A stretch of 32,323 bases of DNA from Bacteroidetes bacterium GWF2_49_14 (GCA_001769295.1 MEOR01000159.1:4838-37160); one strand, 5' to 3'. Shown: positions 17,986-26,915, counted from the first letter of the stretch. Made by a program: numbers and translations. Notes: generated from the letters alone by a model not told the origin.

Positions 17986-19005
17986 ATGCTGCAAAAAGGA
18001 AACATCACCATTAAGGACCTTGCTGAACAACTCGGAATATCCCCGTCCACAGTATCCAAAGCGCTTAAGAATCACCCTGATATAAACATTGAAACCAGGG
18101 CCAGGGTTAATGAGCTGGCAAAAAAACTGAATTACAATCCCAATCCCATAGCTCTGAGCCTTCGCAGCAGCCGGACTAAAACCATAGGTTTGGTGATCCC
18201 TGAAATCGTCCATCACTTTTTTTCCTCCGTGATCAGTGGCATCGAGGATGTTGCTTACGATGCAGGGTACAATGTCATGATCTATCAGTCCAACGAATCA
18301 TACAACAGGGAATTAATTGCTATTCAGGCTCTTATGAATAGCCGGGTAGAAGGAATCCTGATTTCATTATCAAAAGAGAGCCGGAATTTCGACCATTTGC
18401 AGAATATACTTGACCATGGGGTACCACTGGTACTTTTCGACAGGATTTGCGATGAAATCATTACCGACAAGGTTACCGTGGATGACTATCAGGGAGCTTA
18501 TGCAGCTGTTTGCCACCTGATTCGTACCGGTTGCCGGAAGATTGCGCACCTTTCGGGGCCTCCCGGTCTGCTGATCGCTGATTTCCGGAGGAATGGGTAT
18601 ATTGACGCACTTAAGGATAATAACCTGAAAATCAACAGGGATCTCATTATTTATTGCGATAATTTCAAACAGGCACTGATCCGCACCAAACAACTCATGA
18701 ACCTTCCGGATCCACCTGATGCATTTTTCACGGTCAACGAATTTACTGCAACCGGTGTTGTGAAGGCTTTGTATGACATGGGAATTAAAATCCCCGAACA
18801 AGTCTCCGTATTCGCTTTCTCAAACGGACTTATCACTCAGGTCACCAATCCGGCGCTAAGCACGGTGGATCAGCATGCCTACCAGATCGGACAAACTTCA
18901 GTCCAGTTGTTACTCGACCGGCTGATGAACCAGACAGTGGTCCGGCCGTTCATACATCAGGTTATAAAAACCGAGCTGATTATCAGGGAATCGACCAGGT
19001 TCTGA
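17986..19005 (+). CDS. LacI-family transcriptional regulator of the starch/maltose genes
   Basis: 339 residues from the ATG at 17986, the usual LacI-family length; the frame extends upstream but that part would precede the promoter and has no family match. N-terminal helix-turn-helix with ITIKDLAEQLGISPSTVSKAL (about 7-27), hinge region up to RSSRTKTIGLVIP (about 59-71), then a periplasmic-binding-protein-like effector domain with the family's ALMNSRVEGILIS and VPLVLFDR segments. Placed between the divergent susC run and the maltose operon, it most likely senses maltose or a related sugar and controls both. Bacteroides controls its Sus genes with SusR, an inner-membrane activator, so a soluble LacI-type regulator is a different arrangement. 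Effector is not readable from sequence. Confidence 0.92.
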   Translation: MLQKGNITIKDLAEQLGISPSTVSKALKNHPDINIETRARVNELAKKLNYNPNPIALSLRSSRTKTIGLVIPEIVHHFFSSVISGIEDVAYDAGYNVMIYQSNESYNRELIAIQALMNSRVEGILISLSKESRNFDHLQNILDHGVPLVLFDRICDEIITDKVTVDDYQGAYAAVCHLIRTGCRKIAHLSGPPGLLIADFRRNGYIDALKDNNLKINRDLIIYCDNFKQALIRTKQLMNLPDPPDAFFTVNEFTATGVVKALYDMGIKIPEQVSVFAFSNGLITQVTNPALSTVDQHAYQIGQTSVQLLLDRLMNQTVVRPFIHQVIKTELIIRESTRF

Positions 19006-19025
19006 TTTTTTTTACCGGCCTGCTC

Positions 19026-19033
19026 AACCGTTT
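19026..19033. promoter_or_regulatory. candidate LacI-family operator 4 upstream of the maltose operon
   Basis: AACCGTTT fits AAnCGnTT. The reverse strand reads TTTCAAACGGTT, one base different from operator candidate 3 over 12 bases. It lies 57 bases or more upstream of the promoter elements of the transporter gene. Confidence 0.5.
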
Positions 19034-19089
19034 GAAACAACCATTACTGGCTTTTCAAAACCCTTACTGCAAGGCTTAATCCTCTTAGT

Positions 19090-19122
19090 TTTCCGATATG
19101 GATTGACTTTCCCGTATATTTG
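19090..19122 (+). promoter_or_regulatory. promoter of the maltose transporter operon
   Basis: TATATTTG at 19115-19122 is an exact TAnnTTTG match; TTTC at 19090-19093, 21 bases upstream, is a near match for the -33 TTTG. The ATG follows 24 bases after the -7 element. Confidence 0.55.
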
Positions 19123-19146
19123 ATTGACCATCTCAAAAACAAACCG

Positions 19147-20661
19147 ATGACCAAACAACCGAGATTAAGTTTCTGGCAAATCTGGAATATGAGTTTTGGG
19201 TTCCTGGGAATCCAAATGGGATTTGCCCTCCAGAACGCCAACGTGAGCCGTATTTTTGAAACGCTGGGAGCCAGTATAGACAATATCCCCATCCTGTGGA
19301 TTGCTGCTCCGGTAACCGGATTGATCATCCAGCCAATCATCGGTCATTACAGCGATAAAACCTGGACCCGCCTGGGGAGAAGAAGGCCCTACTTTCTGGC
19401 CGGCGCCATCCTCGCATCGCTGGCACTGATCCTCATGCCAAACTCACCAACCCTTTGGATGGCTGCCGGTTTGCTCTGGATCATGGATGCGTCCATCAAT
19501 GTTTCCATGGAACCCTTCCGTGCTTTTGTCGGCGATAATGTCCCTTCCGAACAGCGCACAAAAGGGTTTGCCATGCAGAGTTTTTTTATCGGGGTAGGAG
19601 CCGTAGTGGCCTCCCTCCTGCCCTATGTATTCACAAACTGGTTTGGAATCGCCAATACGGCACCGGAAGGGGTTATCCCTCCCTCCGTGAAATGGTCTTT
19701 CTATTTCGGCGCCATTGTCTTTATCGGCGCAGTGCTCTGGACGGTCATCAGGTCGAAGGAGTATTCTCCTGAAGAGTTGAAAAGCTTTGAAGACAAGCAG
19801 CCCGGTTCTAGTAATGAGGTTCAGTACACGCAGGAATATCCGGCATTTAAATTCAGGAACGGTGGTTTGGTATGGACCCTGGCCGGACTCCTCGTTGCCA
19901 GCCTGATCTATTTTCTGAAGCTTGAGAAAGAGCTGTACATACTGGGATTAGGACTCGCTGTTTTCGGAATTCTGCAACTGCTTGCTGCATACATGGTTGA
20001 CCGGAAGGTTGTAAACGGACTCACCGAAATCCTTACTGATTTAAAAAGAATTCCCACAACCATGGGACAACTTGCTATTGTTCAGTTCTTTTCCTGGCTG
20101 GCACTGTTCTCGATGTGGATTTATACCACCTCGGCAGTAACCAACCATGTATTTGGAACCAGCGATACCACCTCCCAACTATACAATGACGGCGCCGATT
20201 GGGTAGGTGTGCTTTTCGGTGTTTACAATGGTTCCGCTGCTTTATTTGCATTTCTTCTTCCCGTTCTCGCCCGTATGACCTCACGGAAAATAACACATGC
20301 CATTGCGCTGATTGTAGGTGGATTAAGTCTTTGCAGCATTTACCTGATCAAAGACCAGAACCTGCTGCTAATTCCTTTTATCGGTATCGGACTGGCCTGG
20401 GCCAGTATTCTCTCGATGCCGTATGCCATTTTGACCGGTTCTCTGCCTGCCTCCAAAATGGGTGTTTACATGGGGATATTCAATTTCTTCATCGTTATAC
20501 CCCAGATTCTGGCTGCCACAATTCTCGGTTTTCTCACCCAGCATCTCTTTGGCGGACATGCGGTCTATGCGTTGGTTTTCGGCGGGGTATCCATGCTGAT
20601 CGCTGCTGCATCTGTCCTGTTCGTAACGGATCGGGATGATCTGAAAAGAGCGGCAAAATGA
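19147..20661 (+). CDS. MFS maltose/maltodextrin symporter (SLC45/GPH type)
   Basis: 504 residues from the ATG at 19147; the frame's longer TTG start would overlap the promoter. About 12 hydrophobic membrane segments. After the second one comes DKTWTRLGRRRPY, the loop motif of SLC45/GPH-type sugar:cation symporters, and MEPFRAFVGDNVP follows the fourth. In this phylum such proteins next to a maltose phosphorylase import maltose across the inner membrane. Its stop overlaps the beta-phosphoglucomutase start by four bases (ATGA), so the two genes are tightly coupled. Substrate is inferred from context. Confidence 0.9.
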   Translation: MTKQPRLSFWQIWNMSFGFLGIQMGFALQNANVSRIFETLGASIDNIPILWIAAPVTGLIIQPIIGHYSDKTWTRLGRRRPYFLAGAILASLALILMPNSPTLWMAAGLLWIMDASINVSMEPFRAFVGDNVPSEQRTKGFAMQSFFIGVGAVVASLLPYVFTNWFGIANTAPEGVIPPSVKWSFYFGAIVFIGAVLWTVIRSKEYSPEELKSFEDKQPGSSNEVQYTQEYPAFKFRNGGLVWTLAGLLVASLIYFLKLEKELYILGLGLAVFGILQLLAAYMVDRKVVNGLTEILTDLKRIPTTMGQLAIVQFFSWLALFSMWIYTTSAVTNHVFGTSDTTSQLYNDGADWVGVLFGVYNGSAALFAFLLPVLARMTSRKITHAIALIVGGLSLCSIYLIKDQNLLLIPFIGIGLAWASILSMPYAILTGSLPASKMGVYMGIFNFFIVIPQILAATILGFLTQHLFGGHAVYALVFGGVSMLIAAASVLFVTDRDDLKRAAK

Positions 20662-21299
20662 TTCGTGCCTGCATTTTTGATCTTGACGGTGTGGTTGTAA
20701 ATACGGCCCGATATCATTTCCTGGCCTGGAACCGCCTTGCAAAAGAACTGGGCTTTTTTTTCAGCGAAACGGACAATGAACTCCTGAAGGGAGTCAGCCG
20801 CATGAGGTCGCTCGACATCCTTCTTGAAACCGGCGGGTTGGATCTGCCGGTTGATCAAAAGGAGATACTTGCTGCCAGAAAAAACGAATGGTATCTGGAA
20901 TTTATACGGAAAATGTCCCCCGACGAAATACTCCCCGGGGTTACACATTTCCTGGAACTTCTGAGAGCAGAAGGAATTCCGGCGGCAATGGGCACGGCCA
21001 GCAAAAATGCCGGATTGATCCTTAAGCAGATCGGCATGGAACACGTTTTTGATTGCCTGATCGATGGATACCAGGTTACCCATGCCAAGCCGGATCCTGA
21101 AGTATTTCTGAAAGCGGCTTCCTCCATGGGAATGGCACCAGAACAATGCGTTGTTTTTGAGGATGCGCTGGCTGGAATCGAGGCAGCCCATCGCGGCGGC
21201 ATGAAATGCATTGGCGTCGGAGATCCCGGTGTCCTTAAAACTGCCGACAAGGTTATTCCCGGCTTTATAGAAATCAACCTCAACATCCTGTTGTTTTAA
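20658..21299 (+). CDS. pgmB: beta-phosphoglucomutase
   Basis: 213 residues, HAD superfamily. The first motif FDLDGVVVNT gives nucleophile D8 and acid/base D10, followed by the cap domain with the YHFLAW segment (about 19-24) that typifies beta-PGM against ordinary HAD phosphatases. Later motifs are GTASKNA (motif II), THAKPDPEVF (motif III lysine) and FEDALAGIEAA (motif IV acid). It converts the beta-glucose 1-phosphate made by the maltose phosphorylase to glucose 6-phosphate. Encoded between transporter and phosphorylase, with a four-base overlap to the former and 12 bases to the latter, so function and position agree. Confidence 0.94.
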   Translation: MIRACIFDLDGVVVNTARYHFLAWNRLAKELGFFFSETDNELLKGVSRMRSLDILLETGGLDLPVDQKEILAARKNEWYLEFIRKMSPDEILPGVTHFLELLRAEGIPAAMGTASKNAGLILKQIGMEHVFDCLIDGYQVTHAKPDPEVFLKAASSMGMAPEQCVVFEDALAGIEAAHRGGMKCIGVGDPGVLKTADKVIPGFIEINLNILLF

Positions 21300-21311
21300 T
21301 AATTGTCACCC

Positions 21312-23621
21312 ATGCACCGGTATCTGCTTGAAGACGAATGGCTGATCATTGAAGACCGATTCGACCCCTCCTGCCACAAGAAATCCGAATCTCTGTTCAG
21401 TCTCGGTAACGGTCACATGGGGCAACGGGCAAATTTCGAAGAGACCTATTCAGGACAGAGCCTGCCGGGGAACTACATAGCCGGCATTTATTATCCCGAC
21501 AAAACCCGGGTAGGCTGGTGGAAAAACGGGTATCCTGAATATTTTGCCAAAGTGCTGAACGCTCCAAACTGGATCGGGTTCAGAATCATGTTTGGACAGG
21601 CCGAACTAGACCTCAACACCATGACGGTCAGTTATTTTCGCAGAACCCTGAATATGAAAGAAGGGGTCCTGTATCGCGAATTTGAAGCAGCATGGCCTGA
21701 TGGGAAGTGTGTCAGGGTTGAAACCTCGCGGTTTCTTTCGATGGCCAATCGTGAGCTGGCGGCGATACGGTTTATGATCACTCCGTTGAATTTCAATGGT
21801 GAACTTGTTGCTGATCTTTTTATTGACGGAGCAGTTACTAACGAGGATTCAAACTACGATGAGAGATTCTGGGAGACCATGGGCCATTCCTTCAGGGGTC
21901 CCATTGGATTTCTACAAAGCCGCACCCGGAAAAGCGAATTTGATATTTGCATCGGGATGTATTCCAGCATGACCTGCGGCAACAACGGTAAAACGATCCC
22001 TGCCAGATGCTATTCCACCCGCGACAGCGTTGGCCATCATTACTGCCAGAAGGTTAACCAGGGCGAACAGGTGATCTTAACCAAGCTGGTTTCTGTAACC
22101 ACATCCCGTGATTACAAGAAGTTGGCACTCTTGGATAAATCTGAAGGGATTCTGGCTTCTTCACAGGCAAAGGGATTCATCACGCTCAGATCAGAACATA
22201 TAAAGGTTTGGGAAGAAAAGTGGAAAAATTGTGACATCAAAATCGACGGTGACGTTTCTGCCCAACAGGGAATCAGGTTTAATATTTTTCACCTCAACCA
22301 GACTTACACCGGGCACGATCCCAGGTTAAACATCGGACCAAAGGGATTTACAGGCGAAAAATACGGAGGCAGCACGTATTGGGATACCGAAGCTTTCTGC
22401 CTTCCATTTTACCTGAGCACCACTGATGCAAAAGTGGCCAGGAACCTACTGCTTTACAGGCACAACCACCTGGGAAAAGCAATAGAGAATGCCGGAAAAC
22501 TGGGTTTCACCGGAGGGGCCGCCCTATTTCCCATGGTTACCGTAAATGGCGAGGAGTGCCATAATGAATGGGAAATCACTTTCGAGGAGATACATAGAAA
22601 TGGTGCAATTGCTTATGCTATATTTAATTACATAAGGCATACCGGGGATGAATCTTACCTGACCGATTATGGCCTCGAAGTTTTAATCGGCATATCCAGA
22701 TTCTGGTCTCAGCGCTTGACCTATTCCGATGAAAAGCAGGCTTATGTAATGCTGGGGGTTACCGGTCCGAATGAGTATGAAAACAATGTTCACAACAACT
22801 GGTACACCAATTACATCGCCGCATGGACCCTTTCTTATACCATGGAATGCATGGAAACCGTCCGTGCGGCCGATCCCAGACATTTTTCCCGGCTGCTTGA
22901 TCTGACGAACCTGAATGTTGAAGCCGAGACCCATAAATGGAAGACCATACAGGAAAACATATACTATCCGACAAACAAGGAAAGGGGAATTTTTCTCCAA
23001 CAGGACGGTTATCTGGACAAAGAACAACTCTGTGTTGAAGATCTGGATCCTGCTGAGCGACCACTGAACCAGAACTGGTCCTGGGACCGCATACTCCGTT
23101 CCTGCTTCATAAAGCAAGCCGACGTTCTCCAGGCTCTCTATTTCTTTGAAAATCATTTTGACACCGATACTGTCCGCCGGAATTTTGATTTTTATGAGCC
23201 GCGTTGTGTACATGAATCATCCCTGTCCCCCTGCGTGCATTCCATTTTAGCAAGCCGGCTTGGCTATAGTCAAAAAGCCTATGATCTCTACCTCAGGACA
23301 AGCCGGCTCGACCTGGATGATTACAACCATGAAGTCCACCAGGGATGTCACATTACCAGTATGGCAGGAACATGGATGGCAGTGGTTGAGGGATTTGCCG
23401 GAATGAAGGTCGCTGCCAACCAGTTGCATTTCAATCCGGTTTTGCCGGAAGGCTGGACTTCCCTCTCCTTTTCCGTTCATTTCCGTGAAAGCCTGTATTC
23501 TGTAAACATCACCAGTGATTCCATTATAATCAGTGACCGTAATTACAGGGAAACAAAAATCAGGATTGGCTCGTTTGAGTATCCAATAAAAGGTGAAGAT
23601 ATACTCAAGGTGCAATTATGA
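21312..23621 (+). CDS. GH65 maltose phosphorylase
   Basis: 769 residues from the ATG at 21312 (a longer TTG start adds three residues; positions below use that longer count). It splits maltose with phosphate into glucose and beta-glucose 1-phosphate in the cytoplasm. Beta-sandwich N-terminal domain with SLGNGHMGQRANFEE (33-47), then the (alpha/alpha)6 barrel with YWDTEAFCLPF (359-369), ECHNEWEITFEEIHRNG (418-434) and TGPNEYENNV (487-496). E491 in the last is the likely general acid, close in position to E487 of the Lactobacillus brevis enzyme. The beta-PGM next door makes phosphorylase rather than hydrolase action likely; kojibiose or trehalose phosphorylase would be the alternatives. Overlaps the next gene by four bases. 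Confidence 0.93.
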   Translation: MHRYLLEDEWLIIEDRFDPSCHKKSESLFSLGNGHMGQRANFEETYSGQSLPGNYIAGIYYPDKTRVGWWKNGYPEYFAKVLNAPNWIGFRIMFGQAELDLNTMTVSYFRRTLNMKEGVLYREFEAAWPDGKCVRVETSRFLSMANRELAAIRFMITPLNFNGELVADLFIDGAVTNEDSNYDERFWETMGHSFRGPIGFLQSRTRKSEFDICIGMYSSMTCGNNGKTIPARCYSTRDSVGHHYCQKVNQGEQVILTKLVSVTTSRDYKKLALLDKSEGILASSQAKGFITLRSEHIKVWEEKWKNCDIKIDGDVSAQQGIRFNIFHLNQTYTGHDPRLNIGPKGFTGEKYGGSTYWDTEAFCLPFYLSTTDAKVARNLLLYRHNHLGKAIENAGKLGFTGGAALFPMVTVNGEECHNEWEITFEEIHRNGAIAYAIFNYIRHTGDESYLTDYGLEVLIGISRFWSQRLTYSDEKQAYVMLGVTGPNEYENNVHNNWYTNYIAAWTLSYTMECMETVRAADPRHFSRLLDLTNLNVEAETHKWKTIQENIYYPTNKERGIFLQQDGYLDKEQLCVEDLDPAERPLNQNWSWDRILRSCFIKQADVLQALYFFENHFDTDTVRRNFDFYEPRCVHESSLSPCVHSILASRLGYSQKAYDLYLRTSRLDLDDYNHEVHQGCHITSMAGTWMAVVEGFAGMKVAANQLHFNPVLPEGWTSLSFSVHFRESLYSVNITSDSIIISDRNYRETKIRIGSFEYPIKGEDILKVQL

Positions 23622-24880
23622 AATTACCTACACTTCTTGGCTTACTTTGGATGTGTTCCTGGATTTCCGGACAACCTCAGGGTGATCCGAAGTTCCGTTT
23701 CATGGTGCAGGAAGACGTAAGCCTGACTATTCCTTTTGATTTCTCGCAGAACCTGATCATCATCCCCATGAGGATCAATCAATCCCCCCCCCTGAGATTT
23801 GTCCTTGATTCCGGAATCAGTAACTCCATTATCACAGAATTGACCGGGGTGGACACGCTGCTGCTGAATTTTGCACGGCTGGTGAAAGTAACGGGTTTGG
23901 GGGAGGGCTCATCAGCAGAAGCCTATTATTCTGCGGGAAACCGGCTGACAATTGACCACCCGGACGGCCTTGGGCGGGGCCTCGTCAAGGAATCCGGTGA
24001 GGTATATGTACTTACTGCCGACCAGTTCGAACTTTCAAAGCAATTGGGGTTTCAGGTGAACGGGCTTATCGGTTCCGAACTTTTTAATCAATTCATCATC
24101 CAGTTTGACCCGATAGAAAAAACGATTCTTTTTCACGACCGCAGTACATTCAATTATAAACGCCTGAAAAGGAATTATTCCAGAATACCCCTTACCATCA
24201 AAGCGGGGAAAGCCTACGTGGATGTCAGTTTTGTTCAGGAGGACGGATCCGAATTATTGACTCACCTGCTTATTGATACCGGGGCCAGTCTCTCTTTCTG
24301 GATCTCGGCAAAGTCGGATCCACAAGTCAAAATTCCCACCAAAACAGTTAAAGCCATGCTTGGTCAGGGTTTGAACGGAGATATTACAGGCATAAACGGC
24401 CGGTTGCTCCAGGCAAGGTTAGGTCCGTTTAGCTTCCGAAAGCCCCTGGTTGCGTACCCGGATTCTGCATCGGTTGGAGAAATCGCCCTAAACAGTGAGC
24501 GCCATGGCAGCATGGGGAATGATATACTCCGGCGCTTTACGGTCTATATGGATTTCAGTGGTGGCGCCATGTATCTGAAACCCAATAAATGGTTTTATTC
24601 CTCCTTCAGCTATAACCGTAGTGGCATGGAGATAGAAAAACCCTTCCCGCAGCTGCCCGTTTTCGCGGTCTACAGCGTTATGGACGGCTCGGCGGCATAC
24701 AAGGCAGGGATTAAACCCGGAGACCAGATTGAATACATCAATTTTATTCCGGCCTATAGCCTGACCTTAGATGATTTTAATCATATTCTCCATGGCGAAG
24801 AAGGAAAAAGCGTGAATCTTCGAATTAATCGTGACGGAAAACAGTTTCGGACAAAGTTCAGGCTTGAAGGAAAAATTTAA
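23618..24880 (+). CDS. PDZ-containing retropepsin-like aspartyl protease
   Basis: 420 residues with a probable signal peptide (about 1-19), so likely periplasmic. There are two retropepsin-like halves in one chain: FVLDSGIS with D64 and LLIDTGAS with D220. Each half also has the later conserved strand (LIGSELFNQFIIQFD at 150-164 and MGNDILRRFTVYMDF at 299-313). A PDZ domain fills about 340-415, with SAAYKAGIKPGDQI. The two halves could form one pepsin-like active site within a single chain. Its start overlaps the GH65 stop by four bases, so it belongs to the maltose operon by position, though a role in sugar use is not obvious; it may process an envelope protein of the system. Confidence 0.85.
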   Translation: MKLPTLLGLLWMCSWISGQPQGDPKFRFMVQEDVSLTIPFDFSQNLIIIPMRINQSPPLRFVLDSGISNSIITELTGVDTLLLNFARLVKVTGLGEGSSAEAYYSAGNRLTIDHPDGLGRGLVKESGEVYVLTADQFELSKQLGFQVNGLIGSELFNQFIIQFDPIEKTILFHDRSTFNYKRLKRNYSRIPLTIKAGKAYVDVSFVQEDGSELLTHLLIDTGASLSFWISAKSDPQVKIPTKTVKAMLGQGLNGDITGINGRLLQARLGPFSFRKPLVAYPDSASVGEIALNSERHGSMGNDILRRFTVYMDFSGGAMYLKPNKWFYSSFSYNRSGMEIEKPFPQLPVFAVYSVMDGSAAYKAGIKPGDQIEYINFIPAYSLTLDDFNHILHGEEGKSVNLRINRDGKQFRTKFRLEGKI

Positions 24881-24970
24881 ACCTATACTACTGATATATT
24901 GATACTTGACTAACTTTATCAACACTGATGTTAGTAACAAAACTGTTCTGCGAAAAAATAAATTATCATT

Positions 24971-25003
24971 TTTGAATTTGTATAAAAATAAACAATACTT
25001 TTG
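24971..25003 (+). promoter_or_regulatory. strong promoter for the helical lipoprotein gene
   Basis: TTTG at 24971-24974, 21-base spacer, TACTTTTG at 24996-25003: both elements match the Bacteroidota housekeeping promoter exactly. An A/T-rich stretch lies upstream. The leader would be about 100 bases long and ends with a GGAGG ribosome-binding site at 25097-25101. Confidence 0.75.
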
Positions 25004-25108
25004 TAGCGAATTTTAAAAGGATTCCTGATAGTAATATTTGTTTCTTTTACAACATTATTCAGAATTTAATCATCATTACTACTAATACCTTAAACGGAGG
25101 ATTTAAAA

Positions 25109-25702
25109 ATGAAAATCAAATTGTTATCCGGTGTTGCAATCGTAGGTCTGGCTCTCGTATTTGCTGGTTGCCAGAAGTATCCCCAGACTGAAGTTGATGC
25201 TGCTAATGCTGCAGTTGAAGCTACCAGAGCTGTTCAGGCTAATCTTTATGTTCCCGAAGAATTCAATGCTCTTCAGGATTCATTGACCACTGTTCTTGCA
25301 GCTGTTGAAAAAGAAAAATCAAAACTTTTCTCCAACTACAAAGACGAAGTTGCCAAGCTGACCGCTACCACCGCTATGGCTCAGACTGTTGCTAACAACG
25401 CTACTGCCAAGAAAGAACAGCTGAAGCAGGAAACTGCAGCTAATCTGGTAGAAATTGCTACCCTGATGGAACAGAACAAAGAAATGCTTGCCAAAGCTCC
25501 TAAAGGAAAAGAAGGCAAAGCAGCTCTCGAAGCTATCGCAGCTGAACTGGCCACCATCGAAACCGGTGTAGGCGAAGTAAACAACAAACTCGCCAGCGAT
25601 GATATCATCAACGCTGCTAATCAGGCAAAAGCCCTGAAAGAAAAAGCAACGGGTATCAACACCGAGTTGACCGAAGTAATGGCAAAAGTTAAAAAAAGAT
25701 AA
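25109..25702 (+). CDS. abundant helical lipoprotein, possible peptidoglycan tether
   Basis: 197 residues. Lipoprotein signal with lipobox FAGC and lipidated C21. The rest is rich in Ala, Glu, Lys and Thr and almost free of Gly, Pro and aromatics, so it should be one long helical or coiled-coil protein, ending in KVKKR. It has a perfect promoter, a strong GGAGG ribosome-binding site (unusual in this phylum, where such sites are mostly weak), a narrow choice of codons (mostly GCT, GAA, AAA) and a strong terminator right after it, all signs of high expression. Residues 28-77 match the helical N-terminal region of the next gene's L,D-transpeptidase in pattern. I infer a Braun-lipoprotein-like or periplasmic spacer role; the family looks like DUF4398, but no function is proven. 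Confidence 0.85.
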   Translation: MKIKLLSGVAIVGLALVFAGCQKYPQTEVDAANAAVEATRAVQANLYVPEEFNALQDSLTTVLAAVEKEKSKLFSNYKDEVAKLTATTAMAQTVANNATAKKEQLKQETAANLVEIATLMEQNKEMLAKAPKGKEGKAALEAIAAELATIETGVGEVNNKLASDDIINAANQAKALKEKATGINTELTEVMAKVKKR

Positions 25703-25733
25703 GCCCTAATAGGCATAAACTTTGATCTTTAGT

Positions 25734-25768
25734 AAACCCCGGAATCAACAAAGGTTCCGGGGTTTTTT
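25734..25768 (+). terminator. strong intrinsic terminator after the lipoprotein gene
   Basis: AAACCCCGGAA (25734-25744) pairs perfectly with TTCCGGGGTTT (25755-25765), ten-base loop, and T run at 25763-25768. The next ATG is only 17 bases further, so the transpeptidase genes would be read by leakage through it or from a separate weak promoter. Confidence 0.92.
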
Positions 25769-25784
25769 AAATCAACCGCACTGA

Positions 25785-26915
25785 ATGGCCCGTCGACTGA
25801 AAAGAAAATACCGGATTGCCCTCATCTCTTTTGTGGTGCTCATTCCGCTCACTATAACAGGTATTTTTTACTGGGGAACACCGGAACCTCCGGATCAGGA
25901 ACTGGAAAAGGCAAATAGTGCCATTGCCATCGCCAGAAACACCATTTCGCCTGATTTTATTCCTCAGGCTTTGCGCGATGCAGCAGTACTTTACGATTCC
26001 GCAATGGTATACTGGAGAACAGAGAATGAGAAATTTATTCTAAAACGGAATTACAGTAAGATCCGTACCCTTGCAATCCGGGCGGAACAACTTGCTCTGG
26101 CGAGTCCTAAAATAGCGAACCAGAATTCGGTGGGATTCCTGGCCGCAATTGAGTCCGACATTGAAAAGGCAAAAAAGGACACCGCTCAAATAGAGCAATT
26201 ATACAGCCGGCTCCCTCTGCCAACCAGCATTAATAAAAAATATTCCCAGGGTCTTCTCCTGCTTAACGAAGCAATCCAGAACCTTGAACAAAAGAATTAT
26301 AAAGTTTGCCGAACCAAACTTGAATCAGCCAAGGCAAATCTATCTGATGTGGCCCGGCACACGCAAAACCTCCTGACCGACTATTTTGCTAATTTATCGA
26401 TGTGGAAAAGATGGGTCGATCAAACGATCAAAGAATCATCACAGAATCAATCCGTTGCCATAGTTGTAGATAAATTCGCAGGAAAATGCTTTCTATACAA
26501 AAACGGAGTCCTGAAAACAACGTATGACGTCGAACTTGGGAAAAACTGGATCGGCGAGAAAAAATATTCGGGCGACAAGGCTACACCGGAGGGTAAATAC
26601 AAGATCACAAAGAAGAAAGATGGCAGGCAGACTAAGTACTCCCTGGCCTTGCTCCTGAACTATCCCAACGACGAGGATAAGAGAAGATTTCAGGAAGGTA
26701 TCCGCAACAAAACCATTCACCGGAACGCTAAAATCGGCAGCTTGATCGAGATTCACGGAGGAGGAGGAAAAGGAGTAAATTGGACAGACGGATGTGTTGC
26801 ACTCGACAATGACCAGATGGCAGCCCTGTACCGTCTTGTTTCTGTGGGTACGACCGTGACAATAGTAGGATCCCTTCAACCGTTAACAGAAGTAATTAAA
26901 AGACCAAAACCATGA
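25785..26915 (+). CDS. membrane-anchored L,D-transpeptidase (YkuD) with helical N-terminal region
   Basis: 376 residues. One N-terminal membrane anchor (about 9-30) puts the rest in the periplasm. Residues ~36-215 are helical and in part resemble the lipoprotein encoded upstream. The YkuD catalytic domain (about 223-362) has SGDKATPEGKYKI, H324 in EIHGGG and the catalytic cysteine C337 in TDGCVAL; most relatives have SHGC or THGC, so aspartate replacing the histidine is a small variation. L,D-transpeptidases make 3-3 peptidoglycan cross-links or attach lipoproteins to the wall. Its stop overlaps the next start by four bases (ATGA). Confidence 0.9.
   Translation: MARRLKRKYRIALISFVVLIPLTITGIFYWGTPEPPDQELEKANSAIAIARNTISPDFIPQALRDAAVLYDSAMVYWRTENEKFILKRNYSKIRTLAIRAEQLALASPKIANQNSVGFLAAIESDIEKAKKDTAQIEQLYSRLPLPTSINKKYSQGLLLLNEAIQNLEQKNYKVCRTKLESAKANLSDVARHTQNLLTDYFANLSMWKRWVDQTIKESSQNQSVAIVVDKFAGKCFLYKNGVLKTTYDVELGKNWIGEKKYSGDKATPEGKYKITKKKDGRQTKYSLALLLNYPNDEDKRRFQEGIRNKTIHRNAKIGSLIEIHGGGGKGVNWTDGCVALDNDQMAALYRLVSVGTTVTIVGSLQPLTEVIKRPKP

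Noticed and set aside
24120-24127. AAACGATT, an exact AAnCGnTT core
   Set aside because: It lies deep inside the aspartyl protease gene. A six-base match is expected about eight times in 32 kb, so this one is taken as chance.
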